Below, piece by piece: positions 33,451 through 44,889 of a DNA stretch of 64,000 nt. The DNA lies in assembly GCF_002776525.5 (NCBI RefSeq), contig NC_045436.1:46779552-46843551 (forward strand), read 5' to 3'. A program made the translations under genes and the position numbers. Below the pieces are notes generated by a model. The model saw only the letters and a program-made list of their open reading frames with translations. It was not told the origin of the DNA and searched no databases. This DNA comes from Piliocolobus tephrosceles. Its lineage: Eukaryota > Chordata > Mammalia > Primates > Cercopithecidae. Each line of letters begins with the position of its first letter. The stretch's first letter is position 1.

Positions 33451-34618
33451 TCTGTTTTCCGCATCAGTTTCTGTGAATACAGAAGCCTTTTGGAAACTCT
33501 CTGGATGTAGATAGGTCTTGTAAATGTCAACTGATGTTCTAGGGTGAAGGAGCAGAAACCTTCCTCTAAGGCTGAGAACTCATAAATGCCAGAATAGGTA
33601 GGTGCCAACTTCATTATCAATAGTCTCGTTTCTGCAGCAATTATTTAAATCTTCAGAAAGAGCTCTTTTAGATTTGTGTGTGTTTGTTTGTTTGCCTGAA
33701 TATAGATGTTAAGCTGCTGGTGGCTCTGCCTTTATGTTTTGGCAGAAAGAGAGAATCTCCATGGGTAGACTTTCTTAAACATAGAAAGCGCTCTTTTACC
33801 TCTTCTCTGTTCAGCATCCTTTTTCCCTACTGTCAACTGTGTCTGCTGACTTTAGCACAGAGCATGTTCAGAGTACTCATCCCCCCTGGCTACAGTGTCT
33901 TCTTTTCTGTTTTATTCTTAACAGGTTTCCCAGCAACTTTCTCCCTGTTAGAAATTTAATAATTTGACTGCTGAAGCCCCTATTCTTTTAATATATTTTT
34001 TCTTTTGTGTTGATTTTTATCATTTTAATGGCACTGTTGTCTTTGAACAAATGAAAGGCAAAAATTCTTCTGTCCTTCAAATTGAACAAGAATCCTCCAA
34101 GTCTGTTTACTTCTCCTTAATTCATTCATTTTACAACCCGTCATTCATTCTACAAGCATCTCTTAAGCATGTATGAATGTGCTTATCACCTACAAGAAGA
34201 TGGATGTAGAACGATGATTATCTTCAAGATTCTCACATTTATTGTATCATACATGAATACTGTAACCAAATTCAACAATAAGGGATTTTATTTTAGGAGG
34301 AGTGGATGTAAAATTCAATGAATATGGAAGAATTGTACATTTTTCTCATATTAGATAATATTCTTAAATTGGAAATAATGATTAAATTAGGCAAGAACAT
34401 ATAGGGGGCATATTAAGTCAACACAGCAACTATGGAAGTTTTAGAAAAAGGATTTGTAGTGATAAGAACAGTAGGATATAAAAGATTTTAAAGGTAGTTG
34501 ATTAAAGGTCTAATTTATTAGTCGAGTTTGTTTTTATTGGTTGTAGAGAGGATTAAAGCATTGGGTGAGCAGAGATGATACAGGTTTTTTTGGCCACATT
34601 GATGGTTGCTTTGGTAAT

Positions 34619-34820
34619 AATGATACAATGATATTGATGAGAATAATGATGACAATTAGCAATTTTTAACCTCGTACCATGTGACAGATACTGTTCTAAG
34701 CTCTGCTATGTTTTTCACACAGCCTTGTGAAGGGAATATTGTTAGAATTCATTTTACAAACTGAAGAACAGCCTTAAAAGGGAAAAGTTATCAGCCCAAG
34801 GACATTAAGAGGAACTTACA
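34619..34820 (-). mobile_element. MIR SINE, antisense
   Basis: 'ACCATGTGACAGATACTGTTCTAAGCTCTG', 'TTTTACAAACTGAAGAACAG' and 'GTTATCAGCCCAAGGACATTAAG' follow reversed MIR order. Confidence 0.75.
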
Positions 34821-34869
34821 ACAGCACTCTTTGTTTTATTTTTGTTACCTATTTCAGAAAAACAACAAC

Positions 34870-35708
34870 AAAAAACTATAAAATATGCATAAAGTACACA
34901 AAGTGAAAATACAGCAGTTTCTGACACACCCACCACTCAGGTTAAGAAAGGGAACAACTGCCTTCAAAGCTTCTCGAGTGCCCATCCCATTGGCATCTGT
35001 CTGTGCTTCCTAAGACATAAATACTATTTTGAAGTTTGTGGCTATAATTTCCTTGCTTTTTTTTTTTTATAGTTTATCTGTATTTCTTTATCCTAAACAA
35101 CATATTTTTTGAAATCATTATGCTTGACAAATTCTTCTATAACTTGCGTTTTCACATAATGTTATATTTCTAACATTCATCTGTATTATTGCATGCACCG
35201 GTAGTTAATTCGTTTCTAAACAGTATTCCCCAAAATGAGTATACCATGCTTTATTAATCAACTTTATTCTTGAATTATATTTGACCATTACAAATAATGC
35301 TGGATGCATATTCTTGTGCATGCTCCTATGCATGAATATATGTATATATACACACACACATATGTAACGTGAAAAAAGTGTATACATATGCACACACACC
35401 TAGGATTTGTATTGTTAGCTTACAGTGTATGCTAAGATGTAATGTATTTACATCTTACTGCATAATACCAATTTGCTTTCCAAATTACATTGCCCAACTT
35501 TTGGTTTGATTTTTATTGCTCCTTTTGTGAAGAGTTGTGATATTTCTTATTAGTTTGTCATTGTTTAATTGATTGGCATATGAGCTTTATGTATTTATGC
35601 TAATATTTTAATATATTACAAATATTATCTCCCAGTTTGTACCTTGAATTTACTTTTAAAGTATGATACCTTTTGATAAACAAAAGTTCTCCATTTTGAT
35701 ATAATCCA
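34870..35708 (-). mobile_element. L1ME LINE, antisense, left part
   Basis: 'TTTCACATAATGTTATATTTCTAACATTCATC', 'AATAATGCTGGATGCATATTCTTGTGCATG' and 'TATCTCCCAGTTTGTACCTTGAATTTAC' are the antisense of an old L1 3' half, in order. It continues after the gaps and AluYRa at 36238. Confidence 0.7.
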
Positions 35709-35750
35709 GGATATCTTCATGATTNNNNNNNNNNGGATATCTTCATGATT
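35709..35750. repeat. 16-bp repeat spanning the 10-N gap
   Basis: GGATATCTTCATGATT at 35709-35724 and again at 35735-35750, separated only by ten N. It most simply reflects two contig ends that overlap and were not merged. Confidence 0.9.
35725..35734. other. Assembly gap, 10 N
   Basis: Ten N. Frames crossing it are artefacts. Confidence 1.
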
Positions 35751-35781
35751 TGGGCGTTTTGTTTTTCTTAAAACGCCCAAA
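35749..35781. repeat. 12-bp perfect inverted repeat, 9-nt loop
   Basis: TTTGGGCGTTTT (35749-35760) and AAAACGCCCAAA (35770-35781). The right arm lies where L1 sequence or the Alu target duplication would be expected. It is either a fold-back insertion or an assembly artefact beside the gap. Confidence 0.9.
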
Positions 35782-35787
35782 CGCCTT

Positions 35788-36203
35788 GGCCGGGCGCGGT
35801 GGCTCAAGCCTGTAATCCCAGCACTTTGGGAGGCTGAGACGGACGGATCACGAGGTCAGCAGATCGAGACCATCCTGGCTAACACGGTGAAACTCCGTCT
35901 CTACTAAAAAATACAAAAAACTAGCCGGGCAAGGTGGCGGGCGCCTGTGGTCCCAGCTGCTCGGGAGGCTGAGGCAGGAGAATGGCGTGAACCTGGGAGA
36001 CGGAGCTTGCAGTGAGCTGAGATCCGGCCACTGCACTCCAGCCTGGGCGACAGAGCAGGACTCGGTCTCAAAAAGAAAAAAAAAAAAAAAAAAAAAAAAA
36101 AAANNNNNNNNNNNNNNNNNNNNNNNNNNNNNNNNNNNNNNNNNNNNNNNNNNNNNNNNNNNNNNNNNNNNNNNNNNNNNNNNNNNNNNNNNNNNNNNNN
36201 NNN

Positions 36204-36238
<35 letters not shown>
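35788..36238 (+). mobile_element. AluY of cercopithecid type (AluYRa-like), sense
   Basis: Full-length Alu from 'GGCCGGGCGCGG' with 'GGCTCAAGCCTGTAATCC', 'AACACGGTGAAACTCCGTC', 'AAAAAACTAGCCGGGC' and 'GAGATCCGGCCACTGC'. The CAAGCC and CCGGCC variants are ones I associate with Old World monkey AluYRa-type subfamilies. It has few substitutions. The A-tail runs into 100 N and resumes beyond. A clean target duplication is not visible at the left edge. Confidence 0.92.
36104..36203. other. Assembly gap, 100 N, inside the Alu A-tail
   Basis: One hundred N between A runs, a nominal-size gap in a homopolymer. The true tail length is unknown. Frames through it are artefacts. Confidence 1.
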
Positions 36239-36242
<4 letters not shown>

Positions 36243-37135
36243 TCTTTACCCTAGAGCATTAAGTATATTATTTTCTCTTATTTTTTAAAAATTGCAAACT
36301 TTCATCTTTTACACTTAGTTCTTTAATCCACATAGAATTTTTTGTGTATGTTATCAGTAGGGATCTAATGTTATTTTTCTTCCACTTTGTCTCAGGCTCT
36401 TTTACTGAAAAGTCCATCCTTCTTCTATCGACCTTTAATTCAGGCCTGTAATAAATCAAGCTTCCATATGTCTTTGATTCTGGGTCCTCTTGCTGCTCCC
36501 ATTCTATTTGTCTATCCCTAATCTCTGCCATCTTAAACTACAGTCTGATATTCTGAATACTTTATTTATAGCTTAAAAATTGTAAGACTTGATAGCTGGC
36601 AAGACAGGTCCTCCTACCTTGTTTTTCTTTAGTAATGTCTTGGTTATTCTCGAAAATTAGTTCTTCCAATAGACACATTTTGGAATTAGCTTCTGATAGA
36701 TAGATACATACAGACATAAGTAGATCCATAGATGGATAGGCAAACATTTAGGTAGATAGATACCACCACTACCACCAAAAATAACCCATTGATTCTTTGT
36801 TTGTAATTGTATTGATTCTATAGATCAATTTGAGAACTGACATCTATACATTATATAATTTTCCAATATATGAATATGGTACATCTATCCATTTGTTTAG
36901 CTTCCTTTAATATTTTATAAAGCTTTATAGTATTTTCAGAAAAGTATTGCATATATTTTGTTAAGTGAAATCTTAATTACTTTGTGGATTTTTTTCCTGC
37001 TATTTTAAAGTAGCATCTTTTTTACATTTTCTGACTCCTTGCTGCTGGTGTTTTGAAATGCAATTGGTTTTATATTGTTTTGTTTTCAGTAACCCTTCTA
37101 AAATGTTTTATTAATCCTAGTAACAAATAGAAAGT
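36238..37135 (-). mobile_element. L1ME LINE, antisense, right part
   Basis: 'TCATTCTTTACCCTAGAGCATTAAG', 'CTTTTACTGAAAAGTCCATCC' and 'TTTTGAAATGCAATTGGTTTTATATTG' continue the antisense ORF2 region from 35708. Frames at 36268-36531 and 36562-36747 (minus) are decayed ORF2 readings. A degenerate GATA run is at 36697-36762. Confidence 0.7.
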
Positions 37136-37429
37136 GCTTAGCCCTGCACCCTATTCATTTGTTTTGTCTTTTCTGTTTGATGTTTGAACTCACAGTTTTC
37201 TATGCACAATTGATTAAAGCGCTTAGTATTACCACCATCCTTTGACTAGGACTTTGAGGCCTCTGATGAAAATCCTTACAGATACATTTTCTTACTTGCA
37301 GGGCTTGAACCCTAGGTGTTGCAACAAGCATATCATTTGCTTTGTTTTGCCCTGAATTCTTTTTGTTCCACTGATCATTGCTTTGGAATATGCATCCTGC
37401 TCACAGTTGTGCTTCTCTATTCAGCTTAA

Positions 37430-37545
37430 CACTAACTGAGTTTCTATTGTGGCTAAATATTGGTCCAGACAGTGGATTGGATGCTAGGGATATAAGAATG
37501 GACAAGTCAGTTCTGTGTTCTAGTAATTTAGAGTCTAGTGGACTT
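37430..37545 (+). mobile_element. L2-class LINE-like fragment
   Basis: 'TTGGTCCAGACAGTGGATTGGATGCTAGGGATATAAG' in family form and 'TTTAGAGTCTAGTGGAC' match the family at 10440 and 18548. From 37546 to 38271 nothing is recognised; frames at 37649-37834 and 37931-38215 (+) have no domains. Confidence 0.5.
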
Positions 37546-38271
37546 TCTGGCTGACTTGTTCCTGATTAATTGTTTATTGCTGAGGGTAATTTATCTTCTT
37601 CAGGAAGTTCCACTTCTGATGGGCAGTTACTAGAAGCAAAACATTCTTGTGGGTATTCCATATGTTTTTATCTTGGGGATTAAACAAATAAACATGTGTG
37701 TTATTGATTGGCCCATCCCTGATTCTGTAGCACTTTTGTCATTTGCTCTTTACTTCAGAGGGTATCTTGGGATAGTCAAAGAGTTAAAAGATGAGCATTT
37801 TGACAGAATGGATGTTGGGTCTTCCAGCTCCTGAGTTTGGTTGCTGATGTCTATCTAGTAAAGGGAGCATCAGGGCCAAGATTGGGGTATAGAGAACCTT
37901 ACGTGGCTCAATCCATTTTGAGATATACTTTTGGTAATTGTTTTGTCTTGTGTTTCTAAAAATACCTCGGGCACTTCATTTTCAATTTTGAAAGTCAGAG
38001 CAGTGTTTGAATTAAGTTTGGTATTGTTTTCACATCAACCCTTTACCTATGATGTGAACAGAATCCATCCCCACTGGCTTTGTGTAGCCTGGAAAGCTGC
38101 TGTGCTTAGGTGTGTAGTGATTTTTCCATCTGAGAAGATTCTCAGCACATTTTCCATTCTAAAATTAATGAGAATATGGCCAAAGCATATGTCACTTTTT
38201 CTGAGTACATGGTAATGGGCTTATTAGTGTCCCTCTTTAGACGCACCTTAGAGCAGTTTCCGTAAGCTAAG

Positions 38272-38540
38272 AGAAAAAGACCTTAAGACAATGATTAAAT
38301 CAACTATCATACAATCATATGATGGAAAATCATGCAGCACCTAAAAGCATTCAAATAATTACTAATGTTATGAGAAAATGTTTATGACAAAATGCTAAGT
38401 GAAATGAGCAAAATGAGCTGTTGCTGTGTGTTTCATATTATTAATATTCACTGAGATATATGAATGATTCTTGTATTTTTTATGTTTTTTCTCTTTAAAG
38501 TTTTCTAAAATTTATATGTATTGTTTTGCCAATTAGAGTA
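38272..38540 (+). mobile_element. L1M 3' end-like sequence
   Basis: 'ATGATGGAAAATCATGCAGCACC', 'GACAAAATGCTAAGTGAAATGAGC' and 'TTTTTATGTTTTTTCTCTTTAAAG' follow an L1M 3' region ('tactatgcagccattaaaaagaatgag'). Confidence 0.5.
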
Positions 38541-38564
38541 ACACTGTCTAAAAAATAATAAAAT

Positions 38565-38725
38565 TTTATTTATTTATTTAGAGACAGAGTCTCCCTCTGT
38601 TGCCCAGGCTGGAGGCACCATCATTGTTCACTGCAGCCTCAAATTCCTGGGCTCAAGCGATCCTTCTGCCTCAGGCTTCCAAGTAGCTGTGCGACTACAG
38701 GCACAGGACCACCACATCTAGCTAA
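38565..38725 (-). mobile_element. Alu-related monomer, antisense
   Basis: TTTA repeats, then 'GAGACAGAGTCTCCCTCTGTTGCCC' to 'CATCTAGCTAA'. Only one arm is present, and 'CTGGAGGCACCATCATTG' lacks bases found in full Alus. It is either a free Alu monomer or an old truncated AluJ arm. Sequence 38726-40210 shows no recognised element. Confidence 0.8.
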
Positions 38726-40210
38726 AATTTATTTTTTAAAAAGAATATCACATTAATACAACCAGTGTGATGAATTGAGACATTATAGAGCTATTTACTT
38801 GGGAAATTTAAGAATTTGATGAACTTTAAACAATTCTGTCTTGGTTACTATAATTTGAAGTTCATTTTAGAATTTCTTGTCAACCGTACTTGGGTACCAG
38901 GATTGTTGGAGGTGGGCTGTGAGCAATGCAATGCAATATGAGAACCTCTGGGTGGGAAATCAGTATTTAGGAGGATCAATGACAGTGGCAAGGATAGATA
39001 GCAGTCAATGGGTGAGTAAGTAGCAGAGCCTGGGTGTCAGGGTATACACTTTACAGGAGAGTGCTGGCTCTGGAAATAATTACAGCTGAAAACAAACGCA
39101 AAAAGAAGCCATTCATGATCCCTGAGGTTGCACCCCCGGGGGCTGAGGTATTAGGAAATTCTTATGTAGGACGATATGGGTAGGATATTAAACTAGTCAC
39201 TGAATTGAAGCTAAATCATCAAGAAAAAATCAAGAGCCATGTTAGTGGCAAGACATGGTATGGCCTATTTAAAGCCTTGATGCTGAGTGACCACAAAATA
39301 AACTGCTTCATTCTAATCCTCCCCAATCTATCTACTCCTTGCTGGCTGCTGTCTACATACACCTTTCAAAGAATTTACCTTATGTTTGAGCAGTAGACAA
39401 TGCGCTAATGCTATAGGCAGAATCTCATCTTAATTGCTGCTGTTATAATCTCTGACCCTTTAGTATATAGCCATTTCCTTCTCCTGGAAAATTGCTGAAA
39501 TCAAATGAAATGAAACAAAAGCTCTTATAGAACAGCAATATTTAACAGTACTTTTCCACACAGCAGTAAATTTCTGAAATGAAGCCTCCATGCTTTGAAA
39601 TTAAGCTTTGGCGATAAAACCAGAGAGTCATGCCCTTTCTTAGGCATCTGATTTTAATCAGATCATTGCAATATTCTGTATCTCTATTTCCTTTCTATAC
39701 ATTCTTGATATATTTTTCTCCAGCTTTGAAGTCCAAGGTCAAAAGACAATAATGTATGTGAAAATATCAAGTAAATAGTTATGTTTTATATAGATGCTAG
39801 GTATTAACATTATTATTCTTTAGTTAGAATGTTCTTAAATGTGGGCAGGTTTCTAAAAACTTGCAATGGAGTTTGAGTTTGGTGTTAGAGAGTAGGAGTG
39901 GGATGAAGTGTGGGGTTCATTAACTGGTGCACCCATTTGAGATGCTGGGCTTCATATGTCTCCCTTTCAGGGTCTTAAAGGAGGAAAAAATAGGACATTT
40001 CTGGAACCTGGTTTATTTTTAATATAAGAAAAAAGAACTCAATTTAAATCAATATTCTTTTCTGCATCATATAGAAATAGATATTAATATATATATTTTA
40101 AATAAAGTAGTTTAATAGTTAATCGATTTAATTAATAAGTTTTGTTGTTGTTGTTTTTGCTCCACTTTGTTTCTTTCTTCTACATAGGCCTTCAGCTTTG
40201 AAAATCTACT

Positions 40211-40226
40211 AAAACTTTTCTAGTTT
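40211..40226. repeat. Candidate TSD of inverted L1, left
   Basis: AAAACTTTTCTAGTTT. It matches 42350-42365 at 14 of 16 positions. Confidence 0.75.
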
Positions 40227-40283
40227 CCATGCCAACATCTACTATTTTTTGATTATGGCCATTTTTGCAGGTGTAAGGTGGTA

Positions 40284-41631
40284 TCACATTGTGGTTTTGA
40301 TTTGTGTTTCCCTGATCAGTAGTGATGCTAAACATTTTTTCATATGTTTGTTGGCCATTTGTATATCTTCTTTCGAGAAATATCTATTCATGTCCTTTGC
40401 CCACTTTTTAATGGGATTGTTTGTATTTTTTCTTGCTAATTTTTTGAGTTCATTGTAGATTTTGGGTATCAGTCCTTTGTCAGATGTATAGATTGTGAAG
40501 ATATTCTCCACTCTGTTGGTTGTCTGTTTACTCTGCTGACTGTTCCTTTTGCCATGCAAAAGTTCTTCAGTTTAAGTTCCAGCAATTTATCTGTGTTTTT
40601 ATTGGATTTGCTTTTGGGTTCTTGGTCATGAAATTGTTGCCTAAGCCCATGTCTAGAAGAGTTTTTCCAATGTTATCTTCTAGAATTTTTATAGTTTCAG
40701 GTCTTAGATTTAAGTTCTTAATCAATCTTGTGTTGATTTTTGTAGAAGGTGAGAGATGAGGATCCAGTTTCATTCTCCTACATGTGGTTAGCCAATTATC
40801 CCAGCATCATTTGTTGAATATGGTGCTCTTTCCCCACTTTATATTTTTGTTTGCTTTGTTGAAGATCAGTTGGTTGTAAGTAATTTGGTTATTTCTGTGT
40901 TCCCCATTCTGTTCCATTGGTCTATGTGCCTTTTTTATATCAGTACCATGCTGTTTTGGTGATTACGGCCTTATAGTGCAGTTTGAAATCAGGTAATGTG
41001 ATGTTTCTAGATTTATTCTTTTGCTTAGCCTTGCTTTGGTGATGTAGGCTCATTTTTGGTTCCATAAGAATTTTAGGATTGCTTTTACTAATTCTGTAAA
41101 GAATGTTGATGGTATTTTGATGGGAATTGCATTGAATTTATAGATTGCTTTTGGCAGTATGGTCATTTTTACAATATTGATTCTACCCATCCATGAGCAT
41201 GGGATGTGTTTCCATTTATTTGTATTGTCTATGATTTCTTTCAGCAGCATTTTGCAGTTTTCTGCAAGGAAAATTATAAAATATACCTAGCCTCCTTCAT
41301 TAGGTATATTCCTAAGCATGTTTTTTGGAGCTATTGTAAAAGGGGTTGAGTTCTTGATTTGATCCTCAACTTGGTCATTGTAGGTGTATAGAAGAGCACT
41401 GATTTGTGTATATTAATTTTATACACTGAAACTTTGCTGCATTAATTTATCAGTACTAGGAACTTTCTGGAAGTCTTTAGGGTTTTCTAGGTAAGCAATC
41501 ATATCATCAGCAAACAGTGACAGTTTGACTTCCTCTTTACTGATTTGGATGCCCTTTATTTGTTTCTCTTGTCTGATTGCTCTGGCAGGACTTCCAATAC
41601 TATTTTGAAGAGGAGTGGTGAGAGTGGCCAT
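40284..41631 (-). pseudogene. L1 ORF2 remnant in the inverted segment
   Basis: Broken minus-strand frames at 40284-40559, 40567-40773, 41050-41250 and 41419-41631 read parts of the ORF2 reverse transcriptase region; the last includes 'KLSLFADDMIAYL' and so holds the FADD catalytic motif of the RT. Stops and frameshifts separate them. Inactive. Confidence 0.88.
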
Positions 41632-41950
41632 CCTTGTCTTGTTACAGTTCTCAGAGGGAATGCTTTCAACTTTTTCCCAGTCAGTATTATGTTGGCTGTG
41701 GGTCCGTCATAGATGGCTTTTATTACATCGAGATATGTCCCTTGTATGCTGATTTTGCTGAGAGTTTTAATCTAAAGTGATGCCGAATTTCATCAAATGC
41801 TTTTTCTGCATCTAGTGAGATGATCATCTGATTTTTGTTTTTAATTCTGTTTATTTGATGTATCAACTTTATTGACTTGCACATGTTAAATTATCCCTAC
41901 ATCCCTGGTATAAAACCCACTTGATCATGGTGGATTATCTTTTTGATCAA

Positions 41951-42127
41951 AAATTGGATAAAGAAACTGTAGTATATAAATACTATGGAATACTACTCAG
42001 TCATAAAAGGAATGAATTAATGGCATTCATAGCAACCTGGATGAGACTGGAGACTATTATTCCAAGTGAAGTAACTCAAGAATGGAAAACCAAACATCAT
42101 ATGTTCTCCCTCATAAGTGAGAGCTAA
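41951..42127 (+). pseudogene. L1 ORF2 C-terminal remnant in the sense segment
   Basis: The plus-strand frame 41921-42127 becomes L1 ORF2 after the inversion junction and ends with the ORF2 C-terminus ('KTKHHMFSLISES', stop). It lacks everything upstream, which lies in the inverted piece or was lost at the junction. Confidence 0.85.
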
Positions 42128-42349
42128 GCTATGAGGATGCAAAGGCACAAGAATAACACTATGAACTTTGGGGACTCAGCGAGGAAGGCCAGGCAGGGGT
42201 GGGGGATAAAAGACTACAAATTGGATGCAGTGTATACTGCTTGGGTGATGGGTGCACCAAAATCTCACAAATCACCACTGAAGTATTTACTCATGTAATC
42301 AGATATCTCCTGTTGCCCAATAACCTATGGAAATAAAAAATTTCAATAA

Positions 42350-42365
42350 AAAACTTCTCTATTTT
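42350..42365. repeat. Candidate TSD of inverted L1, right
   Basis: AAAACTTCTCTATTTT, directly after the A-rich L1 tail. The L1-endonuclease-like AAAA start fits target-primed insertion. Confidence 0.75.
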
Positions 42366-43251
42366 CTCTAATATCCTAAAGAACATTCAAATGTTACTAG
42401 TAGGTGATATGGCAGAATGTTTGTTATAAGGCTTTGGAAACCCACATTTTAGTATCAGGTTTATCTTAGAAAGTCATCTTCTATTCTTTTATATTAGCAT
42501 TTTTAAATCTTATACTTTTACTACTTTTAATAGGTTTTATAAAAAGTTAACTAAAATTTTATTTGAGAATTATCTTCAATTTTTTGGAATAAAGATGCAT
42601 TATAATAAAGTTATTAATATTGCCTATTTTTAAGTTATTATTTGCTCTAAATGTACTAAATGTTTATTGGCTTGAATATTATAATTGCTATGCTCTGTGC
42701 CAATGGGTCAGCGTTTTTGAGACATTTGCAAAGTGGATAATGTCTATATTTTATAAGTTGGCTTTAAGGCTTCACACAACCGGAAGTGCTTCCAATTGCT
42801 CCCATCAGAACTCCCAGGACTTTCCTCCACTTCCTCTAAATTGCTCTACTCTCTGTGCTCATCACATTTCTGCCCTCTCCCCCTCCACCTCTCCCAATCT
42901 TGCACTAGTTTCTTTGTGACCTATTTTCTGATCATCAAGTCTACACCAATCTGTCAGAATGTTTATAGCAGTTATATTTAATTGGTGCTTATTGTAAATT
43001 ACTATTTGCCTTTTTATGTGTGTGTTCCTCCACCTCCATTTTGACAGTAGATTTTTTTGGAGGGAGTCACTATCTCCTATGGGATATTTTTATTCTTTAA
43101 ATACCAACATACTACTTTACCCAAAGCAGAATTTGGATTTAAATTTGTAATTAACTATTGTAATTCCCAACTATTGTTACATAAACAGGCATAGCTGACT
43201 GCTCAATGTATAAAATAAATTGGTAATATGAATATGAATGAAACCCAGCTT
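42366..43251. other. No identified feature
   Basis: AT-rich sequence with a C-rich patch at 42790-42910. Frames at 42620-42919 and 42796-42981 (+) have no recognised domains. Confidence 0.45.
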
Positions 43252-43256
43252 ATAGG

Positions 43257-43618
43257 TGTCTCAATCCATTTCATGCACTCAAACACAATACCAGAGACTG
43301 GGCAACTTATAAAGAAAATAAATCAATTTTTCATAGTTCTAGAGGCTGGGCAATCCAGTATAAAGGAGCCAGCATCTGGAGAGGGTTTTCTTGCTGCATC
43401 ATCCCGTGGTGGAAGGCAAGCACGTAAGAAAGAGTGATAAGGGCCAAACTTGTTCTTTTATAAGAAACACACTCCCACAATAATGGTATTAATCCATTCA
43501 TGAGGGCAGAGCCCACATGGCCTAATCACCTCTCACTAGACCTCACCTCCCAACACAGTTGCATTGCAAATTAAGTTTTCGACACATGCTATTTGAAGGA
43601 TAAATTTAAACCCTAGAA
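43257..43618 (-). mobile_element. MaLR solo LTR (MST/MLT1-like), antisense
   Basis: 'TGTCTCAATCCATTTCATG', 'GAGACTGGGCAACTTATAAAG', 'ATTAATCCATTCATGAGGGCAGAGCCC' and 'CAACACAGTTGCATTGCAAATTAAG' follow a reversed MaLR LTR. A perfect five-base duplication, ATAGG, flanks it (43252-43256 and 43619-43623). Confidence 0.8.
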
Positions 43619-43671
43619 ATAGGATTTCTTGTTATCCTGAACCTGACATTTATTTTAATAGGTTTTCTTTT

Positions 43672-44535
43672 TAGAACCGTTTCAGATTTACAGCAAAATT
43701 GAGAAGATAGTACAGAGAATTCTACATATCCCATGCTTCTTATTTTTATGTAATTCTACATATCTTATTTTTTAACATTTGATATAATTAACTAACTGAC
43801 AAATATTGATAGATTATTATTAACTGAAGCTCATAATTTACACAGATTTTTAAAGTTTTTACCTAGCATGTATTTAGTTTATTTTCCAGGATTCCATCCA
43901 AGATACCACATCATATTTACTTGTCATGTCTCTTTAGTTTCCTCTTGATTGTGACAGTTTCTCCCTCTTTAAATTTTTGACAACTTTGACAGTTTTGAGG
44001 ATTACTGGTTAGGTATTTTATAGAATGTCTCTCAATTTAGACTTGTCTATTGTGTATAATCTATGCTTTTGGGGGAGCTGGGAGGAAAATGAAAAAGGTA
44101 GAGTGCCTTTTTTTATCATATCATATTGAGGGTACATATTGTCAACATGATTTATTGCATATTGACCTTCGTGCACCTGGCTGAAATACTGTGTGTTGTG
44201 TTTCTTCACTGTACAGTTACTTTTTTTCTCTCTCTTCATTTTCATATTCGTCCTTTGGAAGGAAATCACTGTATTCACTCCACACTTAAGGAGCAGGGAA
44301 TTATATTCCACCTCCTTTATGGTGGAGTATCTACATAAATTATTTGAATATGTCTTATCCCTCCCATTTATTAATTTATTAAGTCATTTATATCAATATA
44401 GACTCTTAATTATTTTATGCTTTGGGTTGTAATCCAATACGAATTTATTTTTTGCTTAAATTGTTTCAGCTTTGGCCAAAGGGAGCTCTTTAACTTGACT
44501 CCTCTGCCCCTTTGGTATAGTTCCATCAATTTGAG
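43672..44535 (+). mobile_element. Ancient LINE-type repeat (L1M-like), copy B
   Basis: Collinear with 15020-15905: 'TTCAGATTTACAGCAAAATTGAG', 'CTTGTCATGTCTC', 'GTGACAGTTTCTC', 'TGAGGGTACATATTGTCAACATG', 'GGAGTATCTACATAAATTATTTG' and 'TTTTATGCTTTGGGTTGTAATCC'. Frames at 44018-44311, 44126-44338 and 44193-44432 are incidental. Confidence 0.65.
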
Positions 44536-44889
44536 GTTTTAGTTTCTGTTTTTGAGCACTTTCTTACTTACTTGGACTCCAAGATGCTCTAGCCTAATCT
44601 TGGATATTTCTTGCCGCAGTCCTAGAATCAACCATTTATCCAAAGAGTACAGGTTCCTTTTAGTGGAGACTGGTGTTAGAAATCAAGATTTGCATGCTAT
44701 GGGTATTTGTTTTTGCTGGGGTGTCATTTCATTTAGGTCCTCTCAGTTGACAGAATGAAGAAATATGTTTATATACTAACCTGCATGCACATGCACACAC
44801 TTCACTTACCTCTTGCTTGTATGATTTCAGATGAAAAGTTTGATATAATATTTATCCTTATTTCTCTAAAGGCAAGGTGTCCCCTCCAA

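Larger units (their letters stand above)
40227..42349. mobile_element. 5'-inverted L1 (L1PB/L1MA-like)
   Basis: Two opposed segments of one L1. 40227 to about 41950 is the antisense of ORF2 ('TTGTGGTTTTGATTTGTGTTTCCC', 'TTCTGTTCCATTGGTCTATG', 'TGAAACTTTGCTGCATT'). From about 41951 the sequence flips to sense and runs through the ORF2 end and 3'UTR to 'AATAACCTATGGAAATAAAAAA'. The arrangement, with similar sequences at both outer edges (40211-40226 and 42350-42365), is that of a single twin-primed insertion. Confidence 0.85.

Noticed and set aside
35904..36262. Frames of poly-F and poly-K spanning N
   Set aside because: Artefacts of the Alu A-tail and the 100-N gap.
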